64,000 nucleotides of DNA from Zavarzinella sp. (GCA_041399155.1 JAWKTI010000001.1:62001-126000); one strand, 5' to 3'. Positions 54,492 through 63,786 are shown, counted from the first letter of the stretch. The notes: generated by a model from the sequence alone, not told the origin. Numbers and translations are program-made.

Positions 54492-55208
54492 ATGACTAGG
54501 TTACTTGTCAGCGTTGCGAATTTCGCAGAGGCAGAAATTGCCTTCCGTGCGAACGTTGACCTTGTTGATCTGAAAAATCCGGCTGCCGGTTCTTTAGGTC
54601 GACCTGCAAAAGAGCTGAAACTGCAAGCAGTTGCGGCAAAACCATCCCACATGGTGCTGAGTTGTGCTCTGGGCGAGTGGCACGAACAGGCCGACCTGCC
54701 GATTCCCACTGGGTTTGATTATCTTAAGTTTGGCTTGTCCCACACGCGGCACCTTGAGTGGCACTCAATAATCACTCAGTTATATAGCTGTCTTGTAAAT
54801 AATGCTCGACCAGTGCTGGTATGTTATGTAGACAGTGATCTGGCATGTGCACCCATCGTGCAGGAATTAATTCCTGCTGGGCTGGAAGCTGGTTTTCGCA
54901 CAGTGCTACTGGATACATTCAACAAAAGTGCTGGCAAACTAAGCACTTACTGCGATCCCGCCCAGATTCGAAACTGGATTGAGCTGGTGCACGAGGCTCA
55001 GGGAGAAATTGCGATTGGTGGGGGGATCACTTTGGAAAACCTGCCGGAAATTGCTGCACTGCAGCCGGATTGGGTAGCTGTCCGTGGGGCAATCTGTCTC
55101 AATGGTCTTCGTACGAATTCTCTGGATCCCCAAAGGATTGCCACTGCCAGTTCGCTGGTGGCTGCCGCAAATTCAGCCAGAACTTCCGTAACTGCCTACC
55201 CTGAATGA
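54492..55208 (+). CDS. mfnB: MfnB-like furan phosphate synthase
   Basis: Matches (5-formylfuran-3-yl)methyl phosphate synthase (UPF0264), the first step of methanofuran synthesis, which joins two glyceraldehyde-3-phosphate. The catalytic Lys is K28 in VDLVDLKNPAAGSLG. The second site, VLLDTFNKSAG, has D141 and K145 at the family spacing. EIAIGGGITLENLPEI and PDWVAVRGAIC form the phosphate site. The length is 238 residues. It is convergent with the mfnE-like gene and overlaps it by 110 bp, so these genes form a cluster without a shared operon. Methanofuran supports H4MPT-linked formaldehyde oxidation, known in planctomycetes. Confidence 0.85.
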   Translation: MTRLLVSVANFAEAEIAFRANVDLVDLKNPAAGSLGRPAKELKLQAVAAKPSHMVLSCALGEWHEQADLPIPTGFDYLKFGLSHTRHLEWHSIITQLYSCLVNNARPVLVCYVDSDLACAPIVQELIPAGLEAGFRTVLLDTFNKSAGKLSTYCDPAQIRNWIELVHEAQGEIAIGGGITLENLPEIAALQPDWVAVRGAICLNGLRTNSLDPQRIATASSLVAAANSARTSVTAYPE

Positions 55209-55698
55209 GTTTCGAGAAATAACGATCGATCATTCCTTTCCGAACAAGGAAATCAACAGAGCTATTATCTGGTAAGGGAATCGATTTCACCAGCACCAGG
55301 TCGGCTTTCATTTTCAGTGCCATCCAGGCAGCAATCGAATCACTGGTAACTTCCCACGATGAAGGTAGGCTGTCTGGCTCTTGAGAGTGGCAGTTCAGGA
55401 AATCCCACGGATCGAGGATGGCGTGTTGTGCAATTGTCTGAATTTCCTGCACCACAGGTAGTTGCAGCAATTCTTCAAGTAAGTGAGCATTCAGACTCAA
55501 TGTGCGGATCGCCAGCCAGTGAGAAGTTACTTCAGACAGTTGAAAAGTGGCGTGCCATTGCCGCACCACATCGGCAGTGGTTCCCCCACCAGGAACGATG
55601 AGAATTTGCTCATTATTGTGATGTTGAAGTAATTCGATAACACGTTGGGCGAGATCTGGCAGATCAAAGAGACTGCCACCCAGTTTCAGCACGATCAT
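55099..55698 (-). CDS. amino-acid-kinase family protein, MfnE-like
   Basis: 199 residues with the amino-acid kinase fold: VLKLGGSLFDLPDL and LIVPGGGTTADVVRQWH form the ATP loops; WMALKMKADLVLVKSI lies near the nucleotide site. Position next to mfnB and the MfnF-like gene suggests the kinase that phosphorylates the aminomethylfuran phosphate to the diphosphate (MfnE). Its last 110 bp overlap the 3' end of mfnB on the other strand. Its ATG overlaps the stop of the MfnF-like gene by four bases. Confidence 0.75.
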   Translation of the reverse strand: MIVLKLGGSLFDLPDLAQRVIELLQHHNNEQILIVPGGGTTADVVRQWHATFQLSEVTSHWLAIRTLSLNAHLLEELLQLPVVQEIQTIAQHAILDPWDFLNCHSQEPDSLPSSWEVTSDSIAAWMALKMKADLVLVKSIPLPDNSSVDFLVRKGMIDRYFSKLIQGRQLRKFWLNLRQPPANWQWQSFGDPENSYEDH

Positions 55699-56708
55699 GG
55701 GTAGAAATAACTTGCCAGAGAAGCTACCGCGTGGGCACAGGCCGACGCCGATGTATGTGGGCCCAACTGGTGCTCCATCGAAATATCACGAAATGGCTTA
55801 TCTGGCCGGCGGATTCGACGCTCTTCCAAAGCTGCACGAATCAGAAACTCTCCTGAACCAGTCATTACAAACGCCTGTGCGTGATGGCTGTCCAATTGTG
55901 ATTCGATATGGTCTATCGCGGCCAGAAGCATTTCCATCTGCACGGCACGTACGCGTGCGGCTAAGGTTGCCGTTTCCTGGTGATCAATCATTTCACCATC
56001 CCCACCCAGCATGCGTGCCAGACGGGTATGAGCATGCTGCACCGTCAGCGGGCGGCCATCTGCTGTCATGGTGGATTCTGGCTGTGCCACCAGATGCCCC
56101 AGTAACACGTATGCATCCTGAGTTGTGGCAAACAGTTCGGCACAGATAGCATGTTGCAGCACGGCACAGATCGGGGTGCGGCGCACACCCGTATAAAGAA
56201 GGGAACCTGACCGCAGACGTTCCGGATCGGTCAACCCAACGTTCAACACTTTACGGTCCTGAATCGGGATTAAATCGGTCGTAGTAGAACCGATATCAAT
56301 TAACATCCCGTATCGTTCAGGCAGGTGCCGAGCCACCGCAGTGGCTAACGCATGCCAGTTGCTGGATGCCACCCGCAGATAATCCTGGGTGGCCTGTTCT
56401 GGATCAATGAAGCGACCTTCGGTGGACCAATACATGATTTTGGAATTGGGAAATGCCTGGGTAACTGCTTCCGTGATCGCTGCCACCCCTTCTCGTTTGG
56501 TGGGATAGCAGTCGCACAGCTCGCCAGTCATTGTTACGGCAAGTGTCCCCACTTTGCCAAAGAAACTGCGCACCGTAGCCAATTCTGTTACCAGGCGCTC
56601 GGGATATCGCCACAGTTGCAGTGGACGCGAAATTGCGTGGCCGTTGGGCAAGGCCACCTTAATATTTGCCCCACCGATATCGATTCCTAAATGCTTCGCC
56701 TGGATCAT
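55695..56708 (-). CDS. MfnF-like H4MPT-linked C1 pathway protein
   Basis: A 337-residue member of the hydantoinase/oxoprolinase-like actin-fold family known as a probable H4MPT-linked C1 transfer pathway protein, related to MfnF. Features: HLGIDIGGANIKVALPNGH, AVTMTGELCDCYPTKREGV, YGMLIDIGSTTTDLIPI, YTGVRRTPICAV and AFVMTGSGEFLIR. MfnF couples tyramine-glutamate to the furan diphosphate. It lies immediately upstream of the MfnE-like gene, with a four-base overlap. It is probably cytoplasmic. Confidence 0.85.
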   Translation of the reverse strand: MIQAKHLGIDIGGANIKVALPNGHAISRPLQLWRYPERLVTELATVRSFFGKVGTLAVTMTGELCDCYPTKREGVAAITEAVTQAFPNSKIMYWSTEGRFIDPEQATQDYLRVASSNWHALATAVARHLPERYGMLIDIGSTTTDLIPIQDRKVLNVGLTDPERLRSGSLLYTGVRRTPICAVLQHAICAELFATTQDAYVLLGHLVAQPESTMTADGRPLTVQHAHTRLARMLGGDGEMIDHQETATLAARVRAVQMEMLLAAIDHIESQLDSHHAQAFVMTGSGEFLIRAALEERRIRRPDKPFRDISMEHQLGPHTSASACAHAVASLASYFYP

Positions 56709-56962
56709 CTATTCATTATATTTTGATTCCGTTCAATTGGATAGCAGACCTTCGAAAGTTCAGCCTGTTGTCTGAATGAAACCTGCCCACATTCGGTGGG
56801 GAGACGATAAGAATTGTTAACTCCTCTTAGAGTTTAATGTCCGTGATTTTCAATTTCTCTCAAGAAAAATGAAATTTATTTCAGAAAATTGCAGCAAAAA
56901 GGAGCCAAAAAGTGGAAAAAAGTTTGCAGTAAAGATGCCAATAATAGTATATTAAAAAATTC

Positions 56963-56974
56963 GAATATATATTC
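56963..56974. promoter_or_regulatory. palindrome, candidate ArsR operator
   Basis: GAATATATATTC is a perfect 12-bp palindrome ending 20 bp before the ArsR-type gene, within an AT-rich stretch (56940-56975) that could hold its promoter. ArsR/SmtB repressors bind AT-rich palindromes in such positions, so autoregulation is plausible. Confidence 0.5.
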
Positions 56975-56994
56975 CAGGTGCCCGAGGTGAGATC

Positions 56995-57348
56995 ATGCTT
57001 GATTCAATGCGACGGTTCAAAGCGGGGATCTTTCAGGCACTTGGCCACCCGACACGGGTTGGTCTGGTGGAAATGCTTGTCAATCAGGAACTTACGGTGG
57101 GTCAGCTTTGCGAAGCGCTCAGCATTGAACAGGCAAATGCCTCCCAGCACCTGGCGGTGCTGCGGAATAAACATATCGTGGATACCCGCAAAGAAGGCAA
57201 CCAGATCTACTATCGCCTGCGCGATCCACTGCTGGGCGAAGTGCTGGAAAAAATGAAGATTTATTTTTTTACCCACATGAATGAGGCGATGGAAATGTTA
57301 AAGCAGGAAATGGCGGATCAGGATGCCCCACCCGTGGAGGAACAATGA
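56995..57348 (+). CDS. ArsR/SmtB-type transcriptional regulator
   Basis: 117 residues with a winged helix-turn-helix: FQALGHPTRVGLVEMLVNQ, LTVGQLCEALSIEQANASQHLAVLRNKHIV and the wing TRKEGNQIYYRLRDP. The metal-binding ELCVCDL motif is replaced by LTVGQLCEALS; one Cys remains, so it may sense redox or sulfur species rather than metals, which is inference. The ATG at 56995 is preceded by GAGGTGAGA. A palindrome lies at 56963-56974. A membrane transporter gene follows 250 bp later. Confidence 0.88.
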   Translation: MLDSMRRFKAGIFQALGHPTRVGLVEMLVNQELTVGQLCEALSIEQANASQHLAVLRNKHIVDTRKEGNQIYYRLRDPLLGEVLEKMKIYFFTHMNEAMEMLKQEMADQDAPPVEEQ

Positions 57349-57383
57349 TCTCACTTAAGTCCAGACATTAACCCGTCCCTCTG

Positions 57384-57509
57384 TTGAAACAGGCAGAATT
57401 TCAGAAACAGATCGGCCCGGAGAACATCTGCCCTCACGTCAGTGCCGCCCTGGAACGTGCCAAAGAAGTGTATGAAAATGCAATAACGGCCCCACCTGCC
57501 ATGCATTAA
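57384..57509 (+). CDS. possible short peptide or remnant
   Basis: A 41-codon frame from TTG reads MKQAEFQKQIGPENICPHVS, continuing AALERAKEVYENAITAPP to TAA at 57507. The composition looks like real protein rather than noise, but the frame has no ATG and no clear ribosome binding site. It may be the tail of a deleted gene or a small regulatory ORF between the ArsR gene and the transporter. Confidence 0.25.
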   Translation: MKQAEFQKQIGPENICPHVSAALERAKEVYENAITAPPAMH

Positions 57510-57601
57510 GAGCAGTAATTGACCTGATTGATCAGGCGACTGGTTTTCTGAACGTGTACGATTCGAATTGTGTCCTTCTTCTACATTGGAGAGTGGCCTT
57601 T

Positions 57602-59038
57602 GTGTTAAAGTCAATCGTCGAGCCAGCATCCCTGGCATTACTGTTACTGGCATGGCCTTTGTTGCTTAATCTGTTTTCCATTGTGAAGGCCAAATCACGG
57701 TCACTGTTCTACACCATCACGATTGGTTCTTCTGCCGGGCTGGCACTGGTAACCTTCATTTATGGTCCCGTGGCAGAGCCAATTCGCATCAGTCGATGGA
57801 TCGCATTTTCGCTCGATACTCCATCCTGGATCTTTGTTATCCTGGTTTACCTGTGCTGGTCGATTACGCTGATCTACTGCATGGGATATGTTTCGAACCA
57901 GTTTGCCAGCAAAGCGGAAACGTTTCACCGGTTTATGAGTGCCACCCTGGGACTGTCGATTGGTGCGGGAATGGCAGATAACTTTTTTACATTATTGCTG
58001 TTCTATCTGGCAGCAATCCCCACCATTATGCCACTGCTGGCTTTGCGCAATGATGATGCCAGCCGAAAAGCCGCACGCTTTTACATCCACTCCACCATCT
58101 GGCCAGCTTTGTTCATTGCAACCCCGGTGATTGCGTTCTCCTTTCCGCTGGACCAACCATTTGAACAGATCCACATCCAGCAGATGGGGTGGAGCCACCA
58201 GAAAGCTGCCATCGTACTGGCACTGATCATCGTTGGCCTTTCGAAAAACTGTGTGGCACCGTTTCATCTGTGGTTACCACGCTCTGCAATTGCACCAGCA
58301 CCTGTCACTGCTATGATCCACTCGGTTGCAGCAGTACAGGTAGCCAGTATCGCGCTGTTTAAAATTGCGAAATATGTTTACGGCGTAGAACTGCTGAGTG
58401 AACTGAATAACCATTTTCTGGAAACCGGCTGGCTGCTGTATCTGTGCGGCTGCACCGCAATGTATACGGCATTCAGAGCATGGAGATCGCAGGATTTGAA
58501 GCAGCGATTTTCGTTCTCCACGGTGGGGCAATTATCGTACATCATCACTGCCCTGGTGATTGGTACCCCACAGAGCATGCAGGGGGCGATGCTGCACATC
58601 GTTACCCACTCGATTGCAAAACTCAATTTATTTTTCTGTGCGGGTGCCTACCTGACCTCGTTTGGTTCGGTGCAGGCACCCCAGGTGGCTGCGGCAATTC
58701 CCGGCAGGCGCTGGCTGGGGCTGACGGCGATCCTTGCTGGATTATCGATCGGCGGCTTCCCGTTTCTGGCAGGATATTACAGTAAAGACATCATGTTGTT
58801 GGAAGAAATTCATCGCCACCATTACTCGGCGGCAGGTTTTCTTCTGGTGGGCAGTCTGTTAAATTTTGTCTACATTTACCCGCTGATCCGTGCCACATTC
58901 CGCAAAGCAACACCAGCTACACCCAAATCTACCCCACTACCATTTGCAATGACTCTGGCAATCCTGATCTGCACCACACTGATCATTGCTCTGTCCATTT
59001 TTGCCTACAGCACGATGCGGTATATTCATCTTTCCTGA
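57602..59038 (+). CDS. NuoL/M-like proton-conducting membrane transporter
   Basis: About 478 residues, with 13-14 membrane helices of the complex I antiporter-like family. The core motif GLSKNCVAPFHLWLPRSAIA, followed by PAPVTAMIHSVAAVQVASIA, corresponds to the Lys and His helix of NuoL/MrpA. FSFSTVGQLSYIITALVIG and HIVTHSIAKLNLFFCAGAYL match the second channel half. A GTG at 57602 with GGAG upstream is used. No other Nuo or Mrp subunit is nearby, so it may work with a different partner, as DabB/MpsA-type proteins do in bicarbonate uptake. The position after an ArsR gene suggests stress-regulated expression. Confidence 0.8.
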   Translation: MLKSIVEPASLALLLLAWPLLLNLFSIVKAKSRSLFYTITIGSSAGLALVTFIYGPVAEPIRISRWIAFSLDTPSWIFVILVYLCWSITLIYCMGYVSNQFASKAETFHRFMSATLGLSIGAGMADNFFTLLLFYLAAIPTIMPLLALRNDDASRKAARFYIHSTIWPALFIATPVIAFSFPLDQPFEQIHIQQMGWSHQKAAIVLALIIVGLSKNCVAPFHLWLPRSAIAPAPVTAMIHSVAAVQVASIALFKIAKYVYGVELLSELNNHFLETGWLLYLCGCTAMYTAFRAWRSQDLKQRFSFSTVGQLSYIITALVIGTPQSMQGAMLHIVTHSIAKLNLFFCAGAYLTSFGSVQAPQVAAAIPGRRWLGLTAILAGLSIGGFPFLAGYYSKDIMLLEEIHRHHYSAAGFLLVGSLLNFVYIYPLIRATFRKATPATPKSTPLPFAMTLAILICTTLIIALSIFAYSTMRYIHLS

Positions 59039-59101
59039 ACAACCGACAGTGACAGATTTGAAAATGGGTAACACATCGCTGAGGGATTAATGATTGACAA
59101 G

Positions 59102-60823
59102 CTACTTCTTTTTAGGGTTGTTTTTCTTTTTCGGTGTAAACTCTGCCCAGTCCACAACCAAAGCCCGCTTGGCATATTGATCATATTGTGTGGCAAGTTC
59201 CTTTACTTTTTCTGGCATTTTGTCCGCAAGATTATTCAATTCCACACGGTCCTTGGCAATATTGTAAAGCTCCCATGGGCCACGGTATTTCGAAACCAGC
59301 TTCCAGTCACCCGCACGCACCGCACGGTTGCCTTCGTGTTCCCAGAACAGTGGGTTGGTGCGTTGTAATTCTTGGCCTGCGAAAGCCGGAGCAAGCGAAA
59401 CACCTTCCAGCGGGGTGATTTTGTTCCCATCTACTTCGGTGGGATACTTTGCCTGTCCCAGATCGACGCACGTTGCCATGATGTCAATCAAGTGTGCGGG
59501 AGACTTGACTAGTTTTCCTGTTCGGTCGCCATTAATTTTCTTTGGCCAATATGCAATCAGTGGGGTGCTGATCCCACCTTCATGAACCCAGTGCTTGTAT
59601 TCGCGAAAAGGAGTATTGGAAACTGTAGCCCAATCCCGACCATAGGCAACATAGGTATCCGCCCCACCAGGGATGACGTTGGGGCCCATACGAACAGGAA
59701 AGCCATCGCGGGTTTGATCTGGAACAATACCACCGTTGCCAAGATCGGTATTTTTGAGTGGTGGATACACTGGCTTCCCTGGACGAGGGCCATCCGGATG
59801 TGTTTTGTTTGGGGTGCGACCCATTCCTTCTGCACAACCACCATTATCCTGCATAAACAGTATCAGCGTATTATCCAACTGTTTGGTTGCTTCCAGCGAT
59901 TTGATGATTTGCCCAATCCCCTGATCCATTCGATCTATCATCGCAGCATACACTTCCATGCAGGCTTCTTCAAACTCTTTGTTTTTCACGGCATCCCAAT
60001 CTCCAGTGCCAGAAACCATTCCTTGCATGGGATCGATCAGACCTAATTTCACCGCTTTTTCGAAACGAGCTTTGCGAATGGCTTCATACCCGGCAGAGTA
60101 TTTGCCACGGTATTTGGCAATATCTTCCGGCAGTGCATGCATCGGCCAGTGGGCAGCAGTGTACGTGACATACATCATGAATGGCTGATCTGCATTCTTT
60201 TTGGCATGTTCTTTGATAAACCGCGATCCGTATTCTGAAATCGCATCGGTATAGTAATACGTTTTTGGCTGATATTCAGGATCGGCGAATGGGGAAATCA
60301 TGGTATTATCTTTCACCAATGTCGATGGATCAAAAAAACTGCCCGCACCAGTGATCGTACCATAAAACCGATCGAAGCCACGTTGCAGTGGCCAGTTCTC
60401 CTTGGGACCGTCTGCTGAAGTGCTGCGAGTCACATGCCACTTACCCACGGCATAAGAGCGATACCCAGCGGGTCGCAGCGCCTCCGCCATGGTTCGGCAG
60501 TTTTTGTTCAGATTGCCTTTATAACCCGGGCGATTTCGATCTTCCATCATATGTCCCACGCCCGCCTGGTGGGGATACAATCCGGTCAGTAAACTCGCCC
60601 GCGTGGGACAGCACCGTGCCGTGTTGTAGAACTGGGTGAATCGCACCCCATTGGCTGCCATACGATCCAGATTTGGCGTCTGGATTTCCCCACCGTAGCA
60701 GCCGATGTCGCTGAATCCCATATCGTCGGACATAATGACGATGATGTTTGGCCGGTCATCGGCCTGGGTGACCGTGGCACTGCAGGCTACTGCCAGCAAT
60801 CCCACGAAAAAGAGAGGTTTCAT
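59102..60823 (-). CDS. secreted sulfatase (arylsulfatase type)
   Basis: 573 residues with a signal peptide ending near TVTQA. Sulfatase features: PNIIVIMSDDMGFSDIGCYG with metal-binding Asp pair, and the formylglycine motif CCPTR in TARCCPTRASLLTG (C-x-P-T-R), then YAVGKWHVT and FMQDNGGCAEGMG. All are intact, so it needs a formylglycine-generating enzyme from elsewhere in the genome. The family desulfates polysaccharides and is expanded in planctomycetes. The C-terminus is Lys-rich (KKKNNPKKK). Confidence 0.95.
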   Translation of the reverse strand: MKPLFFVGLLAVACSATVTQADDRPNIIVIMSDDMGFSDIGCYGGEIQTPNLDRMAANGVRFTQFYNTARCCPTRASLLTGLYPHQAGVGHMMEDRNRPGYKGNLNKNCRTMAEALRPAGYRSYAVGKWHVTRSTSADGPKENWPLQRGFDRFYGTITGAGSFFDPSTLVKDNTMISPFADPEYQPKTYYYTDAISEYGSRFIKEHAKKNADQPFMMYVTYTAAHWPMHALPEDIAKYRGKYSAGYEAIRKARFEKAVKLGLIDPMQGMVSGTGDWDAVKNKEFEEACMEVYAAMIDRMDQGIGQIIKSLEATKQLDNTLILFMQDNGGCAEGMGRTPNKTHPDGPRPGKPVYPPLKNTDLGNGGIVPDQTRDGFPVRMGPNVIPGGADTYVAYGRDWATVSNTPFREYKHWVHEGGISTPLIAYWPKKINGDRTGKLVKSPAHLIDIMATCVDLGQAKYPTEVDGNKITPLEGVSLAPAFAGQELQRTNPLFWEHEGNRAVRAGDWKLVSKYRGPWELYNIAKDRVELNNLADKMPEKVKELATQYDQYAKRALVVDWAEFTPKKKNNPKKK

Positions 60824-60879
60824 TCGTTATACTCCGTCGGTATGGTGCTTCTGTATTAGAAAGGCGCTCAGCAGCAATG

Positions 60880-61500
60880 TCAAGTACCAAACTGCCGGTC
60901 GCCTGCATCTCCAAGTCCAGGCACAATATATGCATGTTCGTTTAAGCAGTCGTCCAATGCTGCCAGGTGGATCGGCACATCCGGATGATCATTCTGCAGT
61001 GCGGTAATTCCCTCAGGTGCAGCAATGATCGAAATCAGCTTTAATCTTTTCAAGCCCCATGTTTTCAGAATCGTCAGTGCGTGGGATGCCGAACCACCTG
61101 TCGCCAGCATGGGATCAACCACAAAGCCGATGTCGATGTTGGGCTGATCAGGCAGTTTCTTGTAGTAAGTAACCGGTTGAAGTGTGGTGTGATCGCGATA
61201 CAGTCCCAGGTGCCAGACACTAGCCTTGGGCAGGATATGCACAATCCCTTCGGACATGCCCAAGCCAGCACGCAGGATGGGGATAATCCCCACCCGCTCC
61301 CAGATGACTTCGGATAGCGCGGGTGCGACTGGCGTCTGCACTGTCACGCGGGTGGTTTGTAAATCCACGGCTGCTTCAAAAAACAGCAGTTGAGCAATTT
61401 CCTGCACCAGGGTGCGGAAGATGATCGGTTCGGTGTTGGCATCCCGCAGTAACGCAAGTTTGTGCTTGATCAACGGATGCTGAGAAACATTGACAGACAT
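60880..61500 (-). CDS. upp: uracil phosphoribosyltransferase
   Basis: Converts uracil and PRPP to UMP in pyrimidine salvage. 206 residues. Hallmarks are HPLIKHKLALLRDANTEPIIF at the N-terminus, IPILRAGLGMSEGI, the PRPP loop VDPMLATGGSASHA, and the uracil-contacting end YIVPGLGDAGDRQFGT. It acts with the pyrimidine-nucleoside phosphorylase encoded at 30.6 kb in the same pathway. It is a single gene. Confidence 0.96.
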   Translation of the reverse strand: MSVNVSQHPLIKHKLALLRDANTEPIIFRTLVQEIAQLLFFEAAVDLQTTRVTVQTPVAPALSEVIWERVGIIPILRAGLGMSEGIVHILPKASVWHLGLYRDHTTLQPVTYYKKLPDQPNIDIGFVVDPMLATGGSASHALTILKTWGLKRLKLISIIAAPEGITALQNDHPDVPIHLAALDDCLNEHAYIVPGLGDAGDRQFGT

Positions 61501-61580
61501 GGTGGATCTCTATTGGCAAAGGATATGGGGATATTGTAGGCTGGAAGAGTGTCTGGGCGAAAAAGTGGACCACAAATTGG

Positions 61581-62792
61581 TTACTGTTTTCGACCAAGCA
61601 ACTGGCTGATCTTGCGTAAAGGTGCTGTAACCTTCCAACTGTTTGAACGCCGAAGACTGGCAAGTTCTTCTTCCAACTGGCGAATTCGTTCCAAATGTTT
61701 CCCTTCATCAGAAGACTGGGGAATGTTATCGCGTTTCATCGCTTCTTTGATTGCTTCCGGATAGAACGATTTCGGATTGCTGCGGAAGCGTGCCATCCAT
61801 TGATCGTAAGTCTGCTTTTCACCCAGCCACTCTGGGGTAAGTGCATCCAGCAATTGAGGCAGTATCGCTTTGTAACTGAATCGATCCGCAAACTTGATGA
61901 GCAGGTTGGCCGCACAATCACGAAGCTCGTAAAGCTCGTAAAGGCACGCCAGTTTCAGCACCTTTTCTTCAGTGATAGTGAAGTTGAATTTGGTTTCATA
62001 GTTCGGAATCGTCAAATCGCGAAAATAAACACCCTCTGCCCACATCACCTGCCCGGATGTTGTCTGAGCGGGAATATCAAAGTGAAACGGCATAGGCAAT
62101 TCAGCCCGTGAGTATCGAAATACTTCGAACATAAACAGCGAAAAACCACGTTCACGCAGGTAGTTGTCGATATTGCTGTATGTGGTAGTTTCGCTGCCAG
62201 GTTCGCCATGAAGTTGCACTTCAATATCAACACAAATCGTATGGTTATCCTGCAACAGCTTACCTGCACTTTGTAGTACAGGATAATCGTGCCCATCCGT
62301 ATCGATTTTCAGCACATCACAATCTGAAATATGATGTTTCGCTGCAACTTCATCAACAGTTACTTTGTTTGAAGAAAATACTAATTCCCCACCAGTATTG
62401 AAGATCTCTTTGGTATAGTTTAACTTCATTAATTCCATTGCACTGGTGGCGCTGGTGCTGCTGAACAGGTGGCATTGAAGCGGGGATTGCTGCATCGAAT
62501 ATTCTGGCGTGGCAACAAACGCATCAATATAGGTAACGCCAGGAAGTTTGTTCTCTGCATTCAGTCGATTAACTTCCGATACCAGTGGGTCAACACCGAC
62601 TGCATGAAGCTTCTCTTCAAAAACTTGCCAGGACGGGTGAATGCCACCGCTGCACCCAACATCGATCAGCCACAATTCTTTTGCCCACGTGGGCTTCCAC
62701 TGTTGCAATAGTTGGGGGAGATGCAAATCGTGCAGATTGTGGTGGCTGCGATACGTTGGCTGATTCTGATTCATCGTGCTGTTATCTGACAT
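61581..62792 (-). CDS. FkbM-type methyltransferase with C-terminal coiled coil
   Basis: 403 residues. The N-terminal SAM fold shows LWLIDVGCSGGIHPSW and CDVLKIDTDGHDYPVLQSAG with CVDIEVQL, as in FkbM-type methyltransferases. A helical region follows (KLACLYELYELRDCAANLL). The C-terminus has a coiled coil and the ending SNSWKVTAPLRKIS, a tail usually found on glycosyltransferases and polysaccharide-modifying proteins. This suggests methylation of surface sugars. It is unlike the FkbM protein at 51 kb in its tail. Confidence 0.8.
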   Translation of the reverse strand: MSDNSTMNQNQPTYRSHHNLHDLHLPQLLQQWKPTWAKELWLIDVGCSGGIHPSWQVFEEKLHAVGVDPLVSEVNRLNAENKLPGVTYIDAFVATPEYSMQQSPLQCHLFSSTSATSAMELMKLNYTKEIFNTGGELVFSSNKVTVDEVAAKHHISDCDVLKIDTDGHDYPVLQSAGKLLQDNHTICVDIEVQLHGEPGSETTTYSNIDNYLRERGFSLFMFEVFRYSRAELPMPFHFDIPAQTTSGQVMWAEGVYFRDLTIPNYETKFNFTITEEKVLKLACLYELYELRDCAANLLIKFADRFSYKAILPQLLDALTPEWLGEKQTYDQWMARFRSNPKSFYPEAIKEAMKRDNIPQSSDEGKHLERIRQLEEELASLRRSNSWKVTAPLRKISQLLGRKQ

Positions 62793-62814
62793 GAAAATCT
62801 CTTAACAGAATTAC

Positions 62815-63765
62815 TTAGCGAATGACTTCCCCCTGGATATCCAGCAGTTGTGCGGATGCCAGGTTATTCCCAAAATTTACAAAATCCTGAAACTTCCAGA
62901 CTACTTTTTTGTCTCGGGTAATTTCAATCAACTGGGGATTCTCTTTGCCAGCGTGGCAATTACCAATCACAATATTGCCGTTCGGCAATACCTGCAACGT
63001 GGTAACCCAGGCAAAGGTAATTCCTGGCAGTTCTTTCTGATCTACCTGCCAGACGATTTTACCTTTCGGATCCACTTCCAGTACACGGTTATTGTTGCCA
63101 CCCGCGATCAATGTATTGCCATTCTTCAGTCGCACAGCACCATATACTTCGGTGCCATGGCCTTCTACGCCATGCCCACCCGACCGTGGGCGGTTCCCAA
63201 GATCGAGAGTATATTCCCACACCACTTTGCCGGTGCTGTCATATTCACGTACGCACGATTCCGCTTCCTGGCATACCAGATAATTTCCTGTGGCAAGCTT
63301 ACGCACCATTCGTGTATCGCGGTGCGGCTGGGACTGCTTAACCTTCAGTGGCACTTCCACCACAATTTTGCCAGCCGTATCCACTTCTATGATGCGGGAA
63401 TTACCAGATTCAGCAATCATGGTGTTGCCGTTCGGCAATCGTTGGAAGGCATGCACTTCCACTCTGCCACGATAGCCTGCTTTTGGCTTTGATTCATATT
63501 TCCAGGCGATTTTCTTATCAGGTTGAATTTCCACAACAGTAGTCGAACTGGTGTGCGTAAGAATGTTGCCATTCGGCAGCATATGCAGATCATGCACATC
63601 GTGCTTATTGGTAAATTCCCATTCTACTTTGCCATCCTTGCCAATAATTGCCACTTTCCCAGTGGAACGGTCTGCTGCCAGCACGCGGTGCTGCACGGGT
63701 TCTGCTGCACACAGATTGCTGGCGACAAGACTGCAACAAATAATGAATACGGAGAGGTACTTCAT
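62815..63765 (-). CDS. secreted beta-propeller (PQQ/NHL-like) protein
   Basis: 316 residues with a signal peptide (MKYLSVFIICCSLVASNLCA). The blades repeat the pattern LPNGNxLxxxxxxxxxVxEVDxxGKxVWExx: LPNGNILTHTSSTTVVEI, LPNGNTMIAESGNSRIIEVD, LATGNYLVCQEAESCVREYD, LKNGNTLIAGGNNNRVLEVD and LPNGNIVIGNCHAG. This resembles arylsulfotransferase-like or PQQ-type propellers without their catalytic residues. It probably binds ligands outside the cytoplasm. It lies on the same strand as the partial sugar kinase gene, 22 bp downstream of... the kinase stop is at 63787, so cotranscription is possible. Confidence 0.82.
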   Translation of the reverse strand: MKYLSVFIICCSLVASNLCAAEPVQHRVLAADRSTGKVAIIGKDGKVEWEFTNKHDVHDLHMLPNGNILTHTSSTTVVEIQPDKKIAWKYESKPKAGYRGRVEVHAFQRLPNGNTMIAESGNSRIIEVDTAGKIVVEVPLKVKQSQPHRDTRMVRKLATGNYLVCQEAESCVREYDSTGKVVWEYTLDLGNRPRSGGHGVEGHGTEVYGAVRLKNGNTLIAGGNNNRVLEVDPKGKIVWQVDQKELPGITFAWVTTLQVLPNGNIVIGNCHAGKENPQLIEITRDKKVVWKFQDFVNFGNNLASAQLLDIQGEVIR

Positions 63766-63786
63766 GATGATTACTCGTGATGATCG

